Source of the DNA: Furfurilactobacillus milii
GTDB taxonomy: Bacteria; Bacillota; Bacilli; Lactobacillales; Lactobacillaceae
Direction: 5' to 3'
Assembly: GCF_021654115.1 (NCBI RefSeq)
Contig: NZ_JAIWJF010000002.1
Span: 248,001-312,000 of the forward strand
Length of the DNA stretch: 64,000 nucleotides
Shown here: piece after piece, positions 46,928 through 55,182 of the stretch
Numbering within the stretch: position 1 is the first letter of the stretch
Layout: the number at the start of each line of letters is the position of its first letter
Position numbers and translations under genes: made by a program
Notes under the pieces: generated by a model
The model's database searches: none
What the model was told of the DNA's origin: nothing
The model's input: the letters and a program-made list of their open reading frames with translations, nothing else

Positions 46928-48096
46928 AAAAGTTTAATCGCTTTCTCAATAGCACGCTCTTCTACCGTTTATCAGCGTTAGTTTTGGCCATTTTCTTAGT
47001 TGTTTACGTGACCGGTTCAACAGGCAACGACACCCGTTTAGCACGTCAGGACAATCCTAGTAGGGTATCTTCACTGACTTCGACCAAAACGAAAACAGTG
47101 TCGATGCCACTGCAACTAAATATCAATTCAAATAAATACTTTGTAACAGGTTATCCAGAACGAGTTAAAGTTAAAATCACAGGACCGGCTGCATTAGTCA
47201 CGGCAACGACGAACACGCAGAACTTTAGCATTAATGCAGACTTGTCAAAGCTGTCAATGGGTAAACACAAGGTGACGTTGAAGGCCGATGGACTCAACAA
47301 AGAATTAACCTATCAAATTGAGCCGAAGACAATCAATGTCACGATTGCCCATCGTGAAACGATTACAATGCCTGTCCACGTGAAGTATGACGCCAACAGT
47401 TTGGCAAGCGGCTATCAGGTTGGCACGCCAACAACGTCAGTTAATAGCGTTACGGTAACCGGTGCGACGTCTGAAGTTGAACAGGTAGCCCAAGTGGTTG
47501 CGCCAATTAATTTGACTAAGAATAGTACATCAACTTTAACGGCGACTGTTCAGTTGGAGGCTCAAGATGCTAATGGCCATACAGTTAACGTGGTGATGAC
47601 ACCTTCAACGGCTAGTGTGACCGTGCCAATTACATCCAACGAAAGTTCTAAGAAGGTTAAGGTTAATTACGAGCCGAAGAATGCTGAGGATGGTAAGAGT
47701 TATTCGATCACCGGTGACGTTGATAGTTTGACCGCATACGGCACAAAGAGTGCGATTAGCAAATTAAAGAGTAGTATAGTAGCTAACGTAGATGTTTCTG
47801 GTCTGCCAATTGGAACGACCAAGCAACAAGTTAATCTAACACCTTCTGCCAGTGGCATTAGAAGCTATTCTGAGACGACTGCCAATGTCACGATTAAAGT
47901 GACATCCAGTAACGCAGATAGTAATGGGGTTCAGCATGGCGATTCGTCAACAAGTTCCTCTGATGAATCATCTAGTGAAGCGGCTGGTAGCAGTGAAACG
48001 TCTTCTAGTAGTGGTGATACAAATAGCTCGGCGAGTAGCAGCGAAACGGGCAGTAGCACAAGTGCGTCCAGTAGTTCAGCTGCCAGTAGCAACTAG
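46924..48096 (+). CDS. cdaR: CdaA regulator CdaR (YbbR-domain protein)
   Basis: One N-terminal membrane helix (about residues 12-29) anchors an extracytoplasmic chain of YbbR repeats (about 40-335; recurring V-V..TGAtSeVeqV and TVNVTI-like strands). The last ~60 residues are almost entirely Ser, Thr, Glu and Asp, probably a disordered wall-spanning or surface tail. CdaR binds CdaA and modulates its activity. The ATGA overlap with cdaA couples translation. Confidence 0.93.
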   Translation: MKKFNRFLNSTLFYRLSALVLAIFLVVYVTGSTGNDTRLARQDNPSRVSSLTSTKTKTVSMPLQLNINSNKYFVTGYPERVKVKITGPAALVTATTNTQNFSINADLSKLSMGKHKVTLKADGLNKELTYQIEPKTINVTIAHRETITMPVHVKYDANSLASGYQVGTPTTSVNSVTVTGATSEVEQVAQVVAPINLTKNSTSTLTATVQLEAQDANGHTVNVVMTPSTASVTVPITSNESSKKVKVNYEPKNAEDGKSYSITGDVDSLTAYGTKSAISKLKSSIVANVDVSGLPIGTTKQQVNLTPSASGIRSYSETTANVTIKVTSSNADSNGVQHGDSSTSSSDESSSEAAGSSETSSSSGDTNSSASSSETGSSTSASSSSAASSN

Positions 48097-48148
48097 TTAG
48101 TAAATAAACAAGTCTTTAGGGACAATCGACGAAGTGAGGAAGAAACAA

Positions 48149-49501
48149 ATGAAATATTTTGGAACAGATGGTGTACGAGGCATTGCAAATCAGAATTTGA
48201 GTCCTGAACTTGCATTCCGACTTGGCCGTGCCGGCGGGTACGTGTTAACGGAGCACGCCGATGAAGATCATCAACCACAGGTTTTGGTGGCGCATGATAC
48301 GCGTATTTCGGGTCAAATGTTGGAAGAAGCACTGATTGCAGGGCTCCTGTCAGTTGGGATTGAAGTACTTAAGCTCGGTGTTATTACAACTCCTGGAGTA
48401 GCCTATCTTGTCCGGGTACAACAAGCGGATGCTGGTGTCATGATTACGGCGTCTCACAATCCAGTTGCAGATAACGGAATTAAGTTCTTTGGTGGAGATG
48501 GGTTTAAACTATCTGATTCTTTGGAAGAAGAAATCGAAACCCTTTTGGATGCGCCTAAAGATGAATTACCACGTCCGTCGGCAGAAGGACTAGGGACCGT
48601 TGAAGACTATCAAGAAGGTGCTGCCAAATACACGCAATTCTTGGAGCAAACGATTCCTGATCAACTAAATGGTTTGCACATTGCCGTGGATGCGGCCAAC
48701 GGTGCTACCAGTAAATTGGTGTCACGTTTGTTTGCAGATGTAGACACTGATTTTGACACGATGGCTACGAATCCTAATGGGTTGAACATTAATGATGGCG
48801 TTGGTTCCACTCACCCTGAGGCACTACAACAGTTCGTTGTTGAGAAAGGTGCCACTATGGGTGTTGCGTTCGATGGTGATGGTGATCGCTGTATTGCCGT
48901 AGATGAAAATGGTGACATCGTTAATGGTGATAAGATCATGTTCATCTGTGGTAAATATATGCATGAACATGGTCGTCTTAAGAAAGACACGGTGGTTACC
49001 ACTGTGATGAGTAACCTTGGCCTTTATAAGGCTCTGGAAGGCAATGAAATGCACAGCGTGCAAACGCAAGTCGGTGACCGATACGTGGTTGAAAAGATGT
49101 TAGCGGATGGCTATAACGTCGGTGGAGAACAGTCTGGACATGTTGTTTTCTTGGACTTCAATACAACCGGTGATGGCATGTTAACTGCTTTACAACTTAT
49201 GTACATTGTTCAAACGACTGGTAAAAAGTTGTCCGAACTGGCCAGTGAAGTAACGACATATCCTCAAAAGTTGGTTAATGTAAAAGTTGCTGATAAAAAG
49301 GCGGCTTTGGAAAATGACCAGATTCAGGCGATCATTAAAAAGGTCGAAACTGAAATGAATGGTGATGGACGTGTGTTGGTTCGTCCAAGTGGCACTGAGC
49401 CATTGTTGCGGGTGATGGCTGAGGCACCAACTCAGGAAGTTGTTGACGGTTATGTCGATGAAATCGCTGACGTTGTGCGTCAAGAAGTCGGTATTGAATA
49501 G
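48149..49501 (+). CDS. glmM: Phosphoglucosamine mutase
   Basis: Converts glucosamine-6-phosphate to glucosamine-1-phosphate for UDP-GlcNAc synthesis. The substrate loop [13 protein letters not shown], phosphoserine loop [13 protein letters not shown], metal loop FDGDGDR and phosphate loop [12 protein letters not shown] are all present in 450 residues. The start at 48149 follows GTGAGGAAGAAACAA. It is the last gene of the cda operon and connects with glmS 350 bp downstream. Confidence 0.97.
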   Translation: MKYFGTDGVRGIANQNLSPELAFRLGRAGGYVLTEHADEDHQPQVLVAHDTRISGQMLEEALIAGLLSVGIEVLKLGVITTPGVAYLVRVQQADAGVMITASHNPVADNGIKFFGGDGFKLSDSLEEEIETLLDAPKDELPRPSAEGLGTVEDYQEGAAKYTQFLEQTIPDQLNGLHIAVDAANGATSKLVSRLFADVDTDFDTMATNPNGLNINDGVGSTHPEALQQFVVEKGATMGVAFDGDGDRCIAVDENGDIVNGDKIMFICGKYMHEHGRLKKDTVVTTVMSNLGLYKALEGNEMHSVQTQVGDRYVVEKMLADGYNVGGEQSGHVVFLDFNTTGDGMLTALQLMYIVQTTGKKLSELASEVTTYPQKLVNVKVADKKAALENDQIQAIIKKVETEMNGDGRVLVRPSGTEPLLRVMAEAPTQEVVDGYVDEIADVVRQEVGIE

Positions 49502-49568
49502 CGGCAACGCATACTGAAGGCTGATTATTTTGTTGGCGGATGAGCATAAGCAATGAACGCGATAATTT

Positions 49569-49604
49569 AAGCTGTGTTTCCATTTCTGGAGGCACGGCTT
49601 TTTG
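49569..49604 (+). terminator. glmM terminator
   Basis: AGCTGTG...TCC and GGA...CACGGCT arms followed by TTTTT. The remaining 49605-49750 shows nothing further; in particular no glmS ribozyme core was recognised. Confidence 0.75.
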
Positions 49605-49753
49605 TTTGCGGTTTGATATATGACGTTAATGTAGTCAAATACGAATTCAGCATGTTGAGTCGATATTAGCCGTGCTTGTTGGCTTTGTCTTTAATGTTCC
49701 TTTTTAGAGAAAATTAAAGTTTGGTAATCATATAGACCACTAAAGACAAAAGG

Positions 49754-49830
49754 TTGACGTATTGTGCCTAAAAACGTTATTATAATACTGCTTTCAAAAA
49801 AGAAAACGTATTATAATAGTCTATACCAAT
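49754..49830 (+). promoter_or_regulatory. glmS promoter region and NagR-like site
   Basis: TTGACG (49754-49759) with TATTAT at 49778-49783 (18-bp spacer); a second TATAAT lies at 49812-49817. ATAGTCTATACCAAT (49816-49830) overlaps the latter and is half of the TTGGTMTATACCAA palindrome seen upstream of nagB and pgi. Confidence 0.5.
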
Positions 49831-49848
49831 TTGAAAAGGATGAACGTT

Positions 49849-51666
49849 ATGTGTGGAATTGTTGGAGTGACAGGAAACGAAAATGCGGTTGAAATGTTGA
49901 TGAATGGCCTTCGTCGTTTGGAATATCGTGGCTATGATTCAGCCGGAATCTACGTGAACGACCAAAATGGTAAAGATTACTTAGTTAAAGAAAAAGGTCG
50001 AGTGGCTGATCTGGCTAAGGCAATCGGTGAAGATGTCCACGGTTCTACGGGAATTGCGCATACGCGGTGGGCAACACATGGACAGCCTAGTGTTGCCAAT
50101 GCACATCCACAAGTATCCGCTGATGGGCGTTTTTACTTGGTCCACAATGGCGTCATCGAAAACTACATCGAATTAAGAGACAAGTATCTCCAAGATGTAA
50201 CGTTCAAGAGTGAAACGGATACTGAAGTCGTCGTTCAATTGATCGATTATTTTGTCAAACATGATAACTTAACAACCTTAGAGGCCTTCCGCAAGGTGCT
50301 TTACTTGGTGGGGGATTCTTCATACGGTTTCTTGCTGATGGACCGTGAAGAACCGGACACCTTGTTTGTTGCTAAAAATAAAAGCCCATTGTTAGTTGGT
50401 GTCGGCAATGGCTTTAATGTTGTTTGCTCAGATGCCATCGCAATGCTGAACTACACTCATGATTTCATTGAGATGCAGGATGGCGAAATCATGATCTTGA
50501 CGCCCGAAAAAGTGGACATTGAAGATGAAGAAGGACACCACATTACCCGTTTGCCATTCCACGTCAGCATGGATGCCAGTGAGGCCGATAAGGGAACTTA
50601 TCCACATTACATGTTGAAAGAAATTGATGACCAACCAACTGTCATGCGTAAATTAGTGCAAACGTATTTCAATGACGACGGACAAGTGACTATCGATGAC
50701 GAACTGTTGGCGGATCTGCAATCAGCCGACCGGTTGTATATTGTTGCTGCGGGGACAAGCTACCACGCTGGTCTAGTCGGTGAACGTTTATTTGAACGGC
50801 TAGCAGCGGTGCCGACCGAAGCCCACGTTTCCTCAGAGTTTGCTTATAATTCACCCATTCTCTCCAAACATCCTTTCTTTATTTTTCTGAGTCAAAGTGG
50901 TGAAACTGCTGATTCCCGTGAAGTGTTAACTGAGGTAAACGCAAAGGGTTATCACAGTTTGACAATCACAAATGTGCAAAACTCAACGTTATCGCGTGAA
51001 GCAACTTACACAATGCTGTTAAACGCGGGGCCAGAAATTGCGGTTGCTTCGACCAAGGCTTATACGGCTCAAATTGCTGTTGAAGCTATTATTGCTAAGG
51101 CATTAGGAGAAGCAACGCAACAAGTGGCCGCAGCCGATTTTGACTTACGTCGCCAATTGGGACTGGTCGCTAATGGTATCCAAGCTTTAGTTGATCAGAA
51201 AGAACGTTTTGAAGCTGTTGCTAAAGATAATTTTGTCGATCAACGTGATGCCTTTTACATTGGGCGTGGCATTGACTATGCGGTTTCACTTGAAGCCTCG
51301 TTGAAATTAAAGGAAATTACTTATATTCATTCCGAAGGGGTTGCCGCAGGTGAATTAAAACACGGCCCAATTGCATTGATTGAGTCCGGCACGCCGGTCA
51401 TCGGTATCATTACTCAAGAAAGAACTGCTTCACTGACACGTAGTAACTTGGCAGAAACTGCCGCTCGGGGTTCTCACATCATGACGATTGTGACGAAGTC
51501 GTTGGCTAAAGCACATGATGATATCATTTTGGAAGACGTCGATGAGATGTTAACGCCATTATTAACCATCATTCCGGCCCAACTAATTTCCTACTACACG
51601 AGTTTGCTTAAGGGATTAGATGTTGATAAACCACGGAATTTGGCTAAGAGTGTCACGGTTCAATAA
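49849..51666 (+). CDS. glmS: Glutamine-fructose-6-phosphate aminotransferase (isomerizing)
   Basis: Makes glucosamine-6-phosphate from fructose-6-phosphate and glutamine. The start must be the ATG at 49849, because the next residue is the nucleophilic Cys (MCGIVGVTG). The glutaminase half (1-~240) has RRLEYRGYDSAG and AHTRWATHGQP; the isomerase half has two SIS domains (SQSGETADS..., and GRGIDYAVSLEASLKLKEI) and ends in the conserved DKPRNLAKSVTV. Followed by a long hairpin and then nagB, the opposing enzyme. Confidence 0.98.
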   Translation: MCGIVGVTGNENAVEMLMNGLRRLEYRGYDSAGIYVNDQNGKDYLVKEKGRVADLAKAIGEDVHGSTGIAHTRWATHGQPSVANAHPQVSADGRFYLVHNGVIENYIELRDKYLQDVTFKSETDTEVVVQLIDYFVKHDNLTTLEAFRKVLYLVGDSSYGFLLMDREEPDTLFVAKNKSPLLVGVGNGFNVVCSDAIAMLNYTHDFIEMQDGEIMILTPEKVDIEDEEGHHITRLPFHVSMDASEADKGTYPHYMLKEIDDQPTVMRKLVQTYFNDDGQVTIDDELLADLQSADRLYIVAAGTSYHAGLVGERLFERLAAVPTEAHVSSEFAYNSPILSKHPFFIFLSQSGETADSREVLTEVNAKGYHSLTITNVQNSTLSREATYTMLLNAGPEIAVASTKAYTAQIAVEAIIAKALGEATQQVAAADFDLRRQLGLVANGIQALVDQKERFEAVAKDNFVDQRDAFYIGRGIDYAVSLEASLKLKEITYIHSEGVAAGELKHGPIALIESGTPVIGIITQERTASLTRSNLAETAARGSHIMTIVTKSLAKAHDDIILEDVDEMLTPLLTIIPAQLISYYTSLLKGLDVDKPRNLAKSVTVQ

Positions 51667-51735
51667 TAAATAGTTTGTTTTTAGTTTGGACAGAAGCTGT
51701 GACATATCTCTGTTTTTGAGAATAAGCATTAAATG

Positions 51736-51780
51736 TAATAGCACCTGATTCCTACTTTGGAAATCAGGTGCTATTACGTT
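51736..51780 (+). terminator. Hairpin after glmS
   Basis: GTAATAGCACCTGATT and its complement form a ~16-bp stem, followed by GTTTAAG, a weak T tract. Confidence 0.5.
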
Positions 51781-51796
51781 TAAGCAAGAAATTTGT

Positions 51797-51958
51797 AATG
51801 CGATAGCGCCGCTCACAGCGTTTGTTCAAAAAGAACTCATGCCACGGGTTTCGCTCTATTTACCAAGTCCCTCTGAATCGGCTGAACGGTCAGTCCTTAC
51901 TGGTATGAAGAAAGCAGTGACAAACAAAAATCAGATTTACAGCTTAGGTGACTTGTAA
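51797..51958 (+). pseudogene. Possible gene remnant between glmS and nagB
   Basis: An open stretch of about 53 codons (including AIAPLTAFVQKELMPRVSLY and AERSVLTGMKKAVTNKNQ) ends in TAA just before the nagB promoter. It has protein-like composition but no start codon with a ribosome binding site at its left end; an internal ATG at 51838 is poorly placed. I read it as the tail of a decayed gene. Family not recognised. Confidence 0.25.
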
Positions 51959-51994
51959 AATTGTCTAGACCTGTTATAATTGGACTATACCAAT
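51953..51994 (+). promoter_or_regulatory. nagB promoter with NagR-like palindrome
   Basis: TTGTAA (51953-51958), 16-bp spacer, TATAAT (51975-51980). The palindrome ATTGGACTATACCAAT (51979-51994) begins at the -10 box, a good position for repression by a GntR/NagR-type regulator sensing glucosamine-6-phosphate derivatives. Confidence 0.6.
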
Positions 51995-52014
51995 AAGAAA
52001 AAGGGAGACTCGAC

Positions 52015-52728
52015 ATGAAGGTTATTGTTGTAAAGAACGCCGCTGAAGGCGGTAAGCAAGGTTTTCAAGTGTTTAAGGACGCATTAGCTAATGGTGCTAA
52101 GGTATTTGGGTTGGCAACTGGTAGTACGCCAATTTCAACATATGATGAAATTACGAGTTCAGACTTGGACTTTAGTCATGTGACTTCTGTAAACTTGGAT
52201 GAATACGTTGGTCTTGGACCTGATCATCCACAAAGTTACAACTACTTCATGCACGAGCATTTCTTTAACAAGAAGCCATTTGCAAACTCATATTTGCCAG
52301 ATGGGTTAAACAAAGATGCTGAAGCTGAAACGAAGCGTTACGACAAGGTAATTGCTGATAACCCAATCGACTTAGGTATTCTTGGATTAGGCCGTAATGG
52401 ACACATTGGTTTCAACGAACCAGGTACGCCATTTGATTCCACAACACATCAGGTTAAATTAACTGAATCTACTATTGCTGCCAACGCACGTTTCTTCGAT
52501 AACGAGGAAGAGGTTCCTAAGTATGCTTACTCTATGGGGATTGGTTCAATCTTAAAGGACAAACAAATTTTGCTGGAAGCTTATGGTGAAGAAAAAGCAG
52601 ATGCAGTGAAGGGTATGATTGAGGGACCTGTTACGCCTGATTTACCTGCTAGCTCATTACAGAACCACGACAATGTTATCGTTGTGATTGACGAAGCAGC
52701 TGCTTCAAAGCTCAGCAAGAAATACTAG
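52015..52728 (+). CDS. nagB: Glucosamine-6-phosphate deaminase
   Basis: Converts glucosamine-6-phosphate to fructose-6-phosphate and ammonia, opposing GlmS. Signatures: [14 protein letters not shown] (phosphate binding), NLDEYVGLG with the catalytic Asp, and [15 protein letters not shown] with the catalytic His. 237 residues corresponds to the short monomer-type enzymes of Gram-positives. AAGGGAG precedes the ATG. Monocistronic, followed by R2 copy 2. Confidence 0.97.
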   Translation: MKVIVVKNAAEGGKQGFQVFKDALANGAKVFGLATGSTPISTYDEITSSDLDFSHVTSVNLDEYVGLGPDHPQSYNYFMHEHFFNKKPFANSYLPDGLNKDAEAETKRYDKVIADNPIDLGILGLGRNGHIGFNEPGTPFDSTTHQVKLTESTIAANARFFDNEEEVPKYAYSMGIGSILKDKQILLEAYGEEKADAVKGMIEGPVTPDLPASSLQNHDNVIVVIDEAAASKLSKKY

Positions 52729-52740
52729 AAATAAAAAGAA

Positions 52741-52956
52741 AGCAGATATAACACGTTTAAGCTTTCTCAGGTCACACAAATAGACGTTCATGGGTGGATG
52801 CCCATGAACGTCTATTTGTGTTAAATGGGCAAAAGACAGCGCTATGGCTCGCATTTACGACAATTTTTCATCTGCGCGAATTTTGCGATTGAAGGGGAGC
52901 TGCTTGTTGCCATTTCACTAAGATTTAAGCTGAAGTGTTATGTCCCAATACCTGCG
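52741..52956 (+). ncRNA. Structured repeat element R2, copy 2 (after nagB)
   Basis: This is the diverged partner of 21779-21994. Pairing: GCAG/CTGC (52742-52745 with 52952-52955), ATAACAC/GTGTTAT (52748-52754 with 52935-52941), AGCTT/AAGCT (52760-52764 with 52927-52931) and a perfect 21-bp hairpin (52774-52794 with 52801-52821). The distal part (52850-52920) also aligns with copy 1. No T tract follows the main hairpin, so here it is not a simple terminator. No reading frame is supported. Confidence 0.55.
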
Positions 52957-52967
52957 TGTTTATGAAG

Positions 52968-53013
52968 AAAAATAACCAAAGCATCATTTATAAATGGCAA
53001 TTTGGTTATTTTT
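52968..53013 (+). terminator. Terminator-like hairpin after R2 copy 2
   Basis: AAAAATAACCAAA (52968-52980) pairs with TTTGGTTATTTTT (53001-53013), a bidirectional A/T-rich terminator. Confidence 0.65.
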
Positions 53014-53037
53014 CTAATAAAAACATTAAAATATGGA

Positions 53038-53198
53038 TAGACATAATTTAAAATACGTGATAACTTTAAATTACCATTTATTTACTTCCTCTTCCAAGGA
53101 CGTTCACCCCAATGACGCCTTGGAACGGTACATCGTTGATTTGGTGTTCCTAACCTAAATGGCCCTTGAAAGGAACCGATGCCCGTCGGTTCCTTTTT
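53038..53198 (+). ncRNA. Possible small RNA upstream of a terminator
   Basis: A plausible promoter (TAGACA 53038-53043, 17-bp spacer, TAACTT 53061-53066) is followed by a hairpin (TTCCAAGG 53092-53099 with CCTTGGAA 53118-53125) and then a strong terminator (AAAGGAACCGA...TCGGTTCC and T6, 53170-53197). No gene lies between. The terminator may instead serve the convergent gene at 53214-53549, being bidirectional. Confidence 0.3.
53170..53198. terminator. Bidirectional terminator
   Basis: AAAAGGAACCGA-like and TCGGTTCCTTTTTT arms around a short loop; T6 on the plus strand and CCTTTC on the minus strand. Confidence 0.8.
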
Positions 53199-53213
53199 TG
53201 GCCGCTTTTTTTG

Positions 53214-53549
53214 TTAACCGACTTGGTTTTCTCTGAGAATAGCATCGACAACAGCTTGCATTTCTGGTGTCTTAATCCATTCTTCCCAGTGATCCATATC
53301 CCAACCTTGCATGAGAAAATGATGATTAATGTAATCTTCATATTTAATCACGTTTGCTGATTCAGGAATATTGAGTTTTAGAATGCGGACCTCTTTAATG
53401 AACTTTTTCTCGGCTGCAAATTCTGCACGCCCATTGTGGACCATGTTGCCAATTTCCATGTACTTTGAGCCATCATTTCGGGTGATTTCCTCAATCATGT
53501 CTAACGATTCATGGCCTGGTTCTTCTAATGGTGCTGGTTCTTCTGCCAT
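53214..53549 (-). CDS. Acidic protein of unknown function, 111 aa
   Basis: The frame (MAEEPAPLEEPGHESLDMIE at the start, EWIKTPEMQAVVDAILREN near the end) follows AAAGGAG at good spacing. It is acidic, soluble and probably helical, with a DGSKYMEIGNMVHNGRAEFA middle part. No motif is recognised. It lies between a bidirectional terminator and the sRNA terminator, so it is an isolated transcription unit. Confidence 0.65.
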   Translation of the reverse strand: MAEEPAPLEEPGHESLDMIEEITRNDGSKYMEIGNMVHNGRAEFAAEKKFIKEVRILKLNIPESANVIKYEDYINHHFLMQGWDMDHWEEWIKTPEMQAVVDAILRENQVG

Positions 53550-53624
53550 CGTATATGACTCCTTTCTGTAAAAACAACGCTAGTCTATTATCGCATGAAA
53601 CTTATTTGTTGACGAAAAAAGAGT

Positions 53625-53705
53625 AAAAAAAACCACCATCTTGCGACGGTGGCCGGCATAAGAGAGAAAGAGAATTGATTAGAAGGTAATTACTAAATAC
53701 CTTAC
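53625..53705 (-). ncRNA. Candidate CcpA-controlled small RNA (~80 nt)
   Basis: The minus strand carries a complete transcription unit. The predicted start is near 53705, after the promoter listed next. A small hairpin (AAGGTA/TACCTT, 53683-53703) is followed by a ~25-nt CU-rich single strand (complement of 53658-53682), then an 8-bp terminator stem capped by GCAA (53633-53652) and U8. The G-U pair in the stem fits only the minus strand. The only reading frame is 18 codons, starts in the terminator region and has no ribosome binding site. The CU-rich part is complementary to purine-rich ribosome binding sites, as in many base-pairing sRNAs. Confidence 0.65.
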
Positions 53706-53711
53706 AAGAAC

Positions 53712-53740
53712 AATATACCTAATAATGAAAGCGCTGTCAA
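53712..53740 (-). promoter_or_regulatory. sRNA promoter with perfect cre
   Basis: Minus strand TTGACA (complement of 53735-53740), 17-bp spacer, TATATT (complement of 53712-53717). TGAAAGCGCTGTCA (53726-53739, read on the plus strand) matches TGWAANCGNTNWCA at all 14 positions and covers the -35 box, implying repression by CcpA. Confidence 0.7.
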
Positions 53741-53976
53741 TGGCTATTTTAAAAATACTTTTATAGCGTGCTTTACAGTTTTCTTGTTCCAAGAGACCTA
53801 TTATCAGGAATTGATCATTAGGGACTACTTGATCAGTTCAAGAACCATGTGATTCAAAAATCTTCATCGCAGTATCAAAGCCTTGTGAGACCCTCAAGTT
53901 TCTGTATTAGTATGACTCTCTGTTGGGCAGCAGTCCCACGATTTAGTAAACAGAAGTAATTTAAAATAATTCGAGT

Positions 53977-54013
53977 TGTAAGCGGTTACAAAACAAGCAG
54001 AATCGGTTAAAAT
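53977..54013 (+). promoter_or_regulatory. Promoter with perfect cre upstream of the 34-residue gene
   Basis: TGTAAGCGGTTACA (53977-53990) matches cre at all positions and is nearly palindromic. It overlaps the -35 box TTACAA (53986-53991); TAAAAT lies at 54008-54013 after 16 bp. The interval 53741-53976 has no supported gene. Confidence 0.65.
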
Positions 54014-54053
54014 AGATGTATGGAAAGAAGTTATTAATTAAGGAGATGAGCTT

Positions 54054-54158
54054 ATGGGGTTTCAGGTTGAACTAGCAATCATTGCCATTACCGCAATTTT
54101 GATTATGGTGTTGTTGGGCATTTTGGGACTGCATGACGGGCGTCACCTACACACTTAA
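54054..54158 (+). CDS. Very small single-pass membrane protein, 34 aa
   Basis: An ATG six bases after AAGGAGATGAG opens a 34-codon frame: a short amphipathic start (MGFQVELAI), one membrane helix (IIAITAILIMVLLGILGL) and a His-rich tail (HDGRHLHT). Strong ribosome binding site, own promoter and perfect cre argue that it is real. It lies 35 bp upstream of the NTF2-like gene and is probably cotranscribed. Single-helix proteins of this size often modulate larger membrane proteins; the partner is unknown. Confidence 0.6.
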   Translation: MGFQVELAIIAITAILIMVLLGILGLHDGRHLHT

Positions 54159-54193
54159 TATCCGTAAGACTAATAAAACGGGGGTGGGGTTAG

Positions 54194-54901
54194 ATGACTA
54201 TGCAACTTTTTAATCGCAAGATTTTGGTAAAACAGGATGATGGACGTCAATTTATTGACGTTGTCGAAGATGAAACGCATTTGTCCTGGACGTCGACAGT
54301 TGATGAAACGCTGCAACAACGCAATGTAGATGCAGTTATCACGCGGCTCGCTGACGGCGTATTCAATTTAAATTGGTCGGGATTACGCGGCGCAATGTCC
54401 GAAACGATGGATTTTAACCGGCATACGTTAGTCGGCGTTCGGTTTGATTCGGAAAAGGGCCCCCAACGGTTTACCGGTAGTGTTCAACTGTTAAATGACG
54501 ATGGAACGCCTGATTTGAGTCCGTTTACGAATTGCCAAGTCGTGTTGGCTTTTTGGAATGCCTTCTTTAATCGTCACGATGTCTCTGCAGTGACGCAATA
54601 TGTGGCGCCAGAGTTCATCCAACACAATCCAAGCATTGCTGATGGCGCAGAAGCATTTACGCATTATTATCGGGTTTTGTTTGGTCCTCAAGGCAGTTTG
54701 CGCGAGTCGAAGCGTACGGTTGTCAGTGTAGCTGACCGAGATGATCTTGTGTATTTGCATGTTATTAGGCAGGATTCTCCGACAGCGACCGAAATGGCCG
54801 AAGTTGACATCTTTCGGGTTCGCGATGGTCAATTAGTTGAACACTGGGCTGTGAAGCAACCGTTTCCAAACCATAGTGCAAATGGACACCCGATGTTTTA
54901 A
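54194..54901 (+). CDS. SnoaL/NTF2-like fold protein, 235 aa
   Basis: The C-terminal half (about residues 108-225; VLAFWNAFFNRHDVSAVTQY, then FIQHNPSIADGAEAF and LVEHWAVKQPFP) is a SnoaL-like cone-shaped domain as in predicted SnoaL-like aldol condensation enzymes. The N-terminal ~100 residues look like a separate lipocalin- or MoaF-like beta domain (FNLNWSGLRGAMSETMDFNR). GGGGGTGG precedes the ATG. It follows the 34-residue membrane protein and ends at a strong terminator. Substrate unknown. Confidence 0.72.
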   Translation: MTMQLFNRKILVKQDDGRQFIDVVEDETHLSWTSTVDETLQQRNVDAVITRLADGVFNLNWSGLRGAMSETMDFNRHTLVGVRFDSEKGPQRFTGSVQLLNDDGTPDLSPFTNCQVVLAFWNAFFNRHDVSAVTQYVAPEFIQHNPSIADGAEAFTHYYRVLFGPQGSLRESKRTVVSVADRDDLVYLHVIRQDSPTATEMAEVDIFRVRDGQLVEHWAVKQPFPNHSANGHPMF

Positions 54902-54986
54902 ACTTTTTAGCAAAAAACTAATACACCACTTTTGATGAGAATAATTAGGGAGACTAGTTTGTGATTTTTGAAAAACACTAGAATAC

Positions 54987-55031
54987 CAAGGTAACTGCTA
55001 TGTTGAAAGAAAACTGGCAGTTACCTTTTTT
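54987..55031 (+). terminator. Terminator of the NTF2-like gene
   Basis: AAGGTAACTGC and GCAGTTACCTT arms followed by a T6 run. Confidence 0.85.
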
Positions 55032-55182
55032 CGTTGGAAAAGTTACCGTTCTTTCATTGTAAACAAAACAGTGTAATTGGTTCATTTTTTAAGGATGAAT
55101 AATATCTCTCGCGTTAATGAAATCATATATTAAAGGCGGAAAGTTTTTAAAGCCGAACTAAGATTTGGAAAGGGAGATAATC

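Noticed and set aside
49605-49848. glmS ribozyme
   Set aside because: I looked for the ribozyme core directly upstream of glmS and saw only a promoter region and a regulator site; the leader is too short.
53625-53660. 18-codon hydrophobic peptide frame within the sRNA
   Set aside because: Its ATG is at the base of the terminator stem with a CU-rich, not purine-rich, upstream region, and the frame runs past the predicted transcript end.
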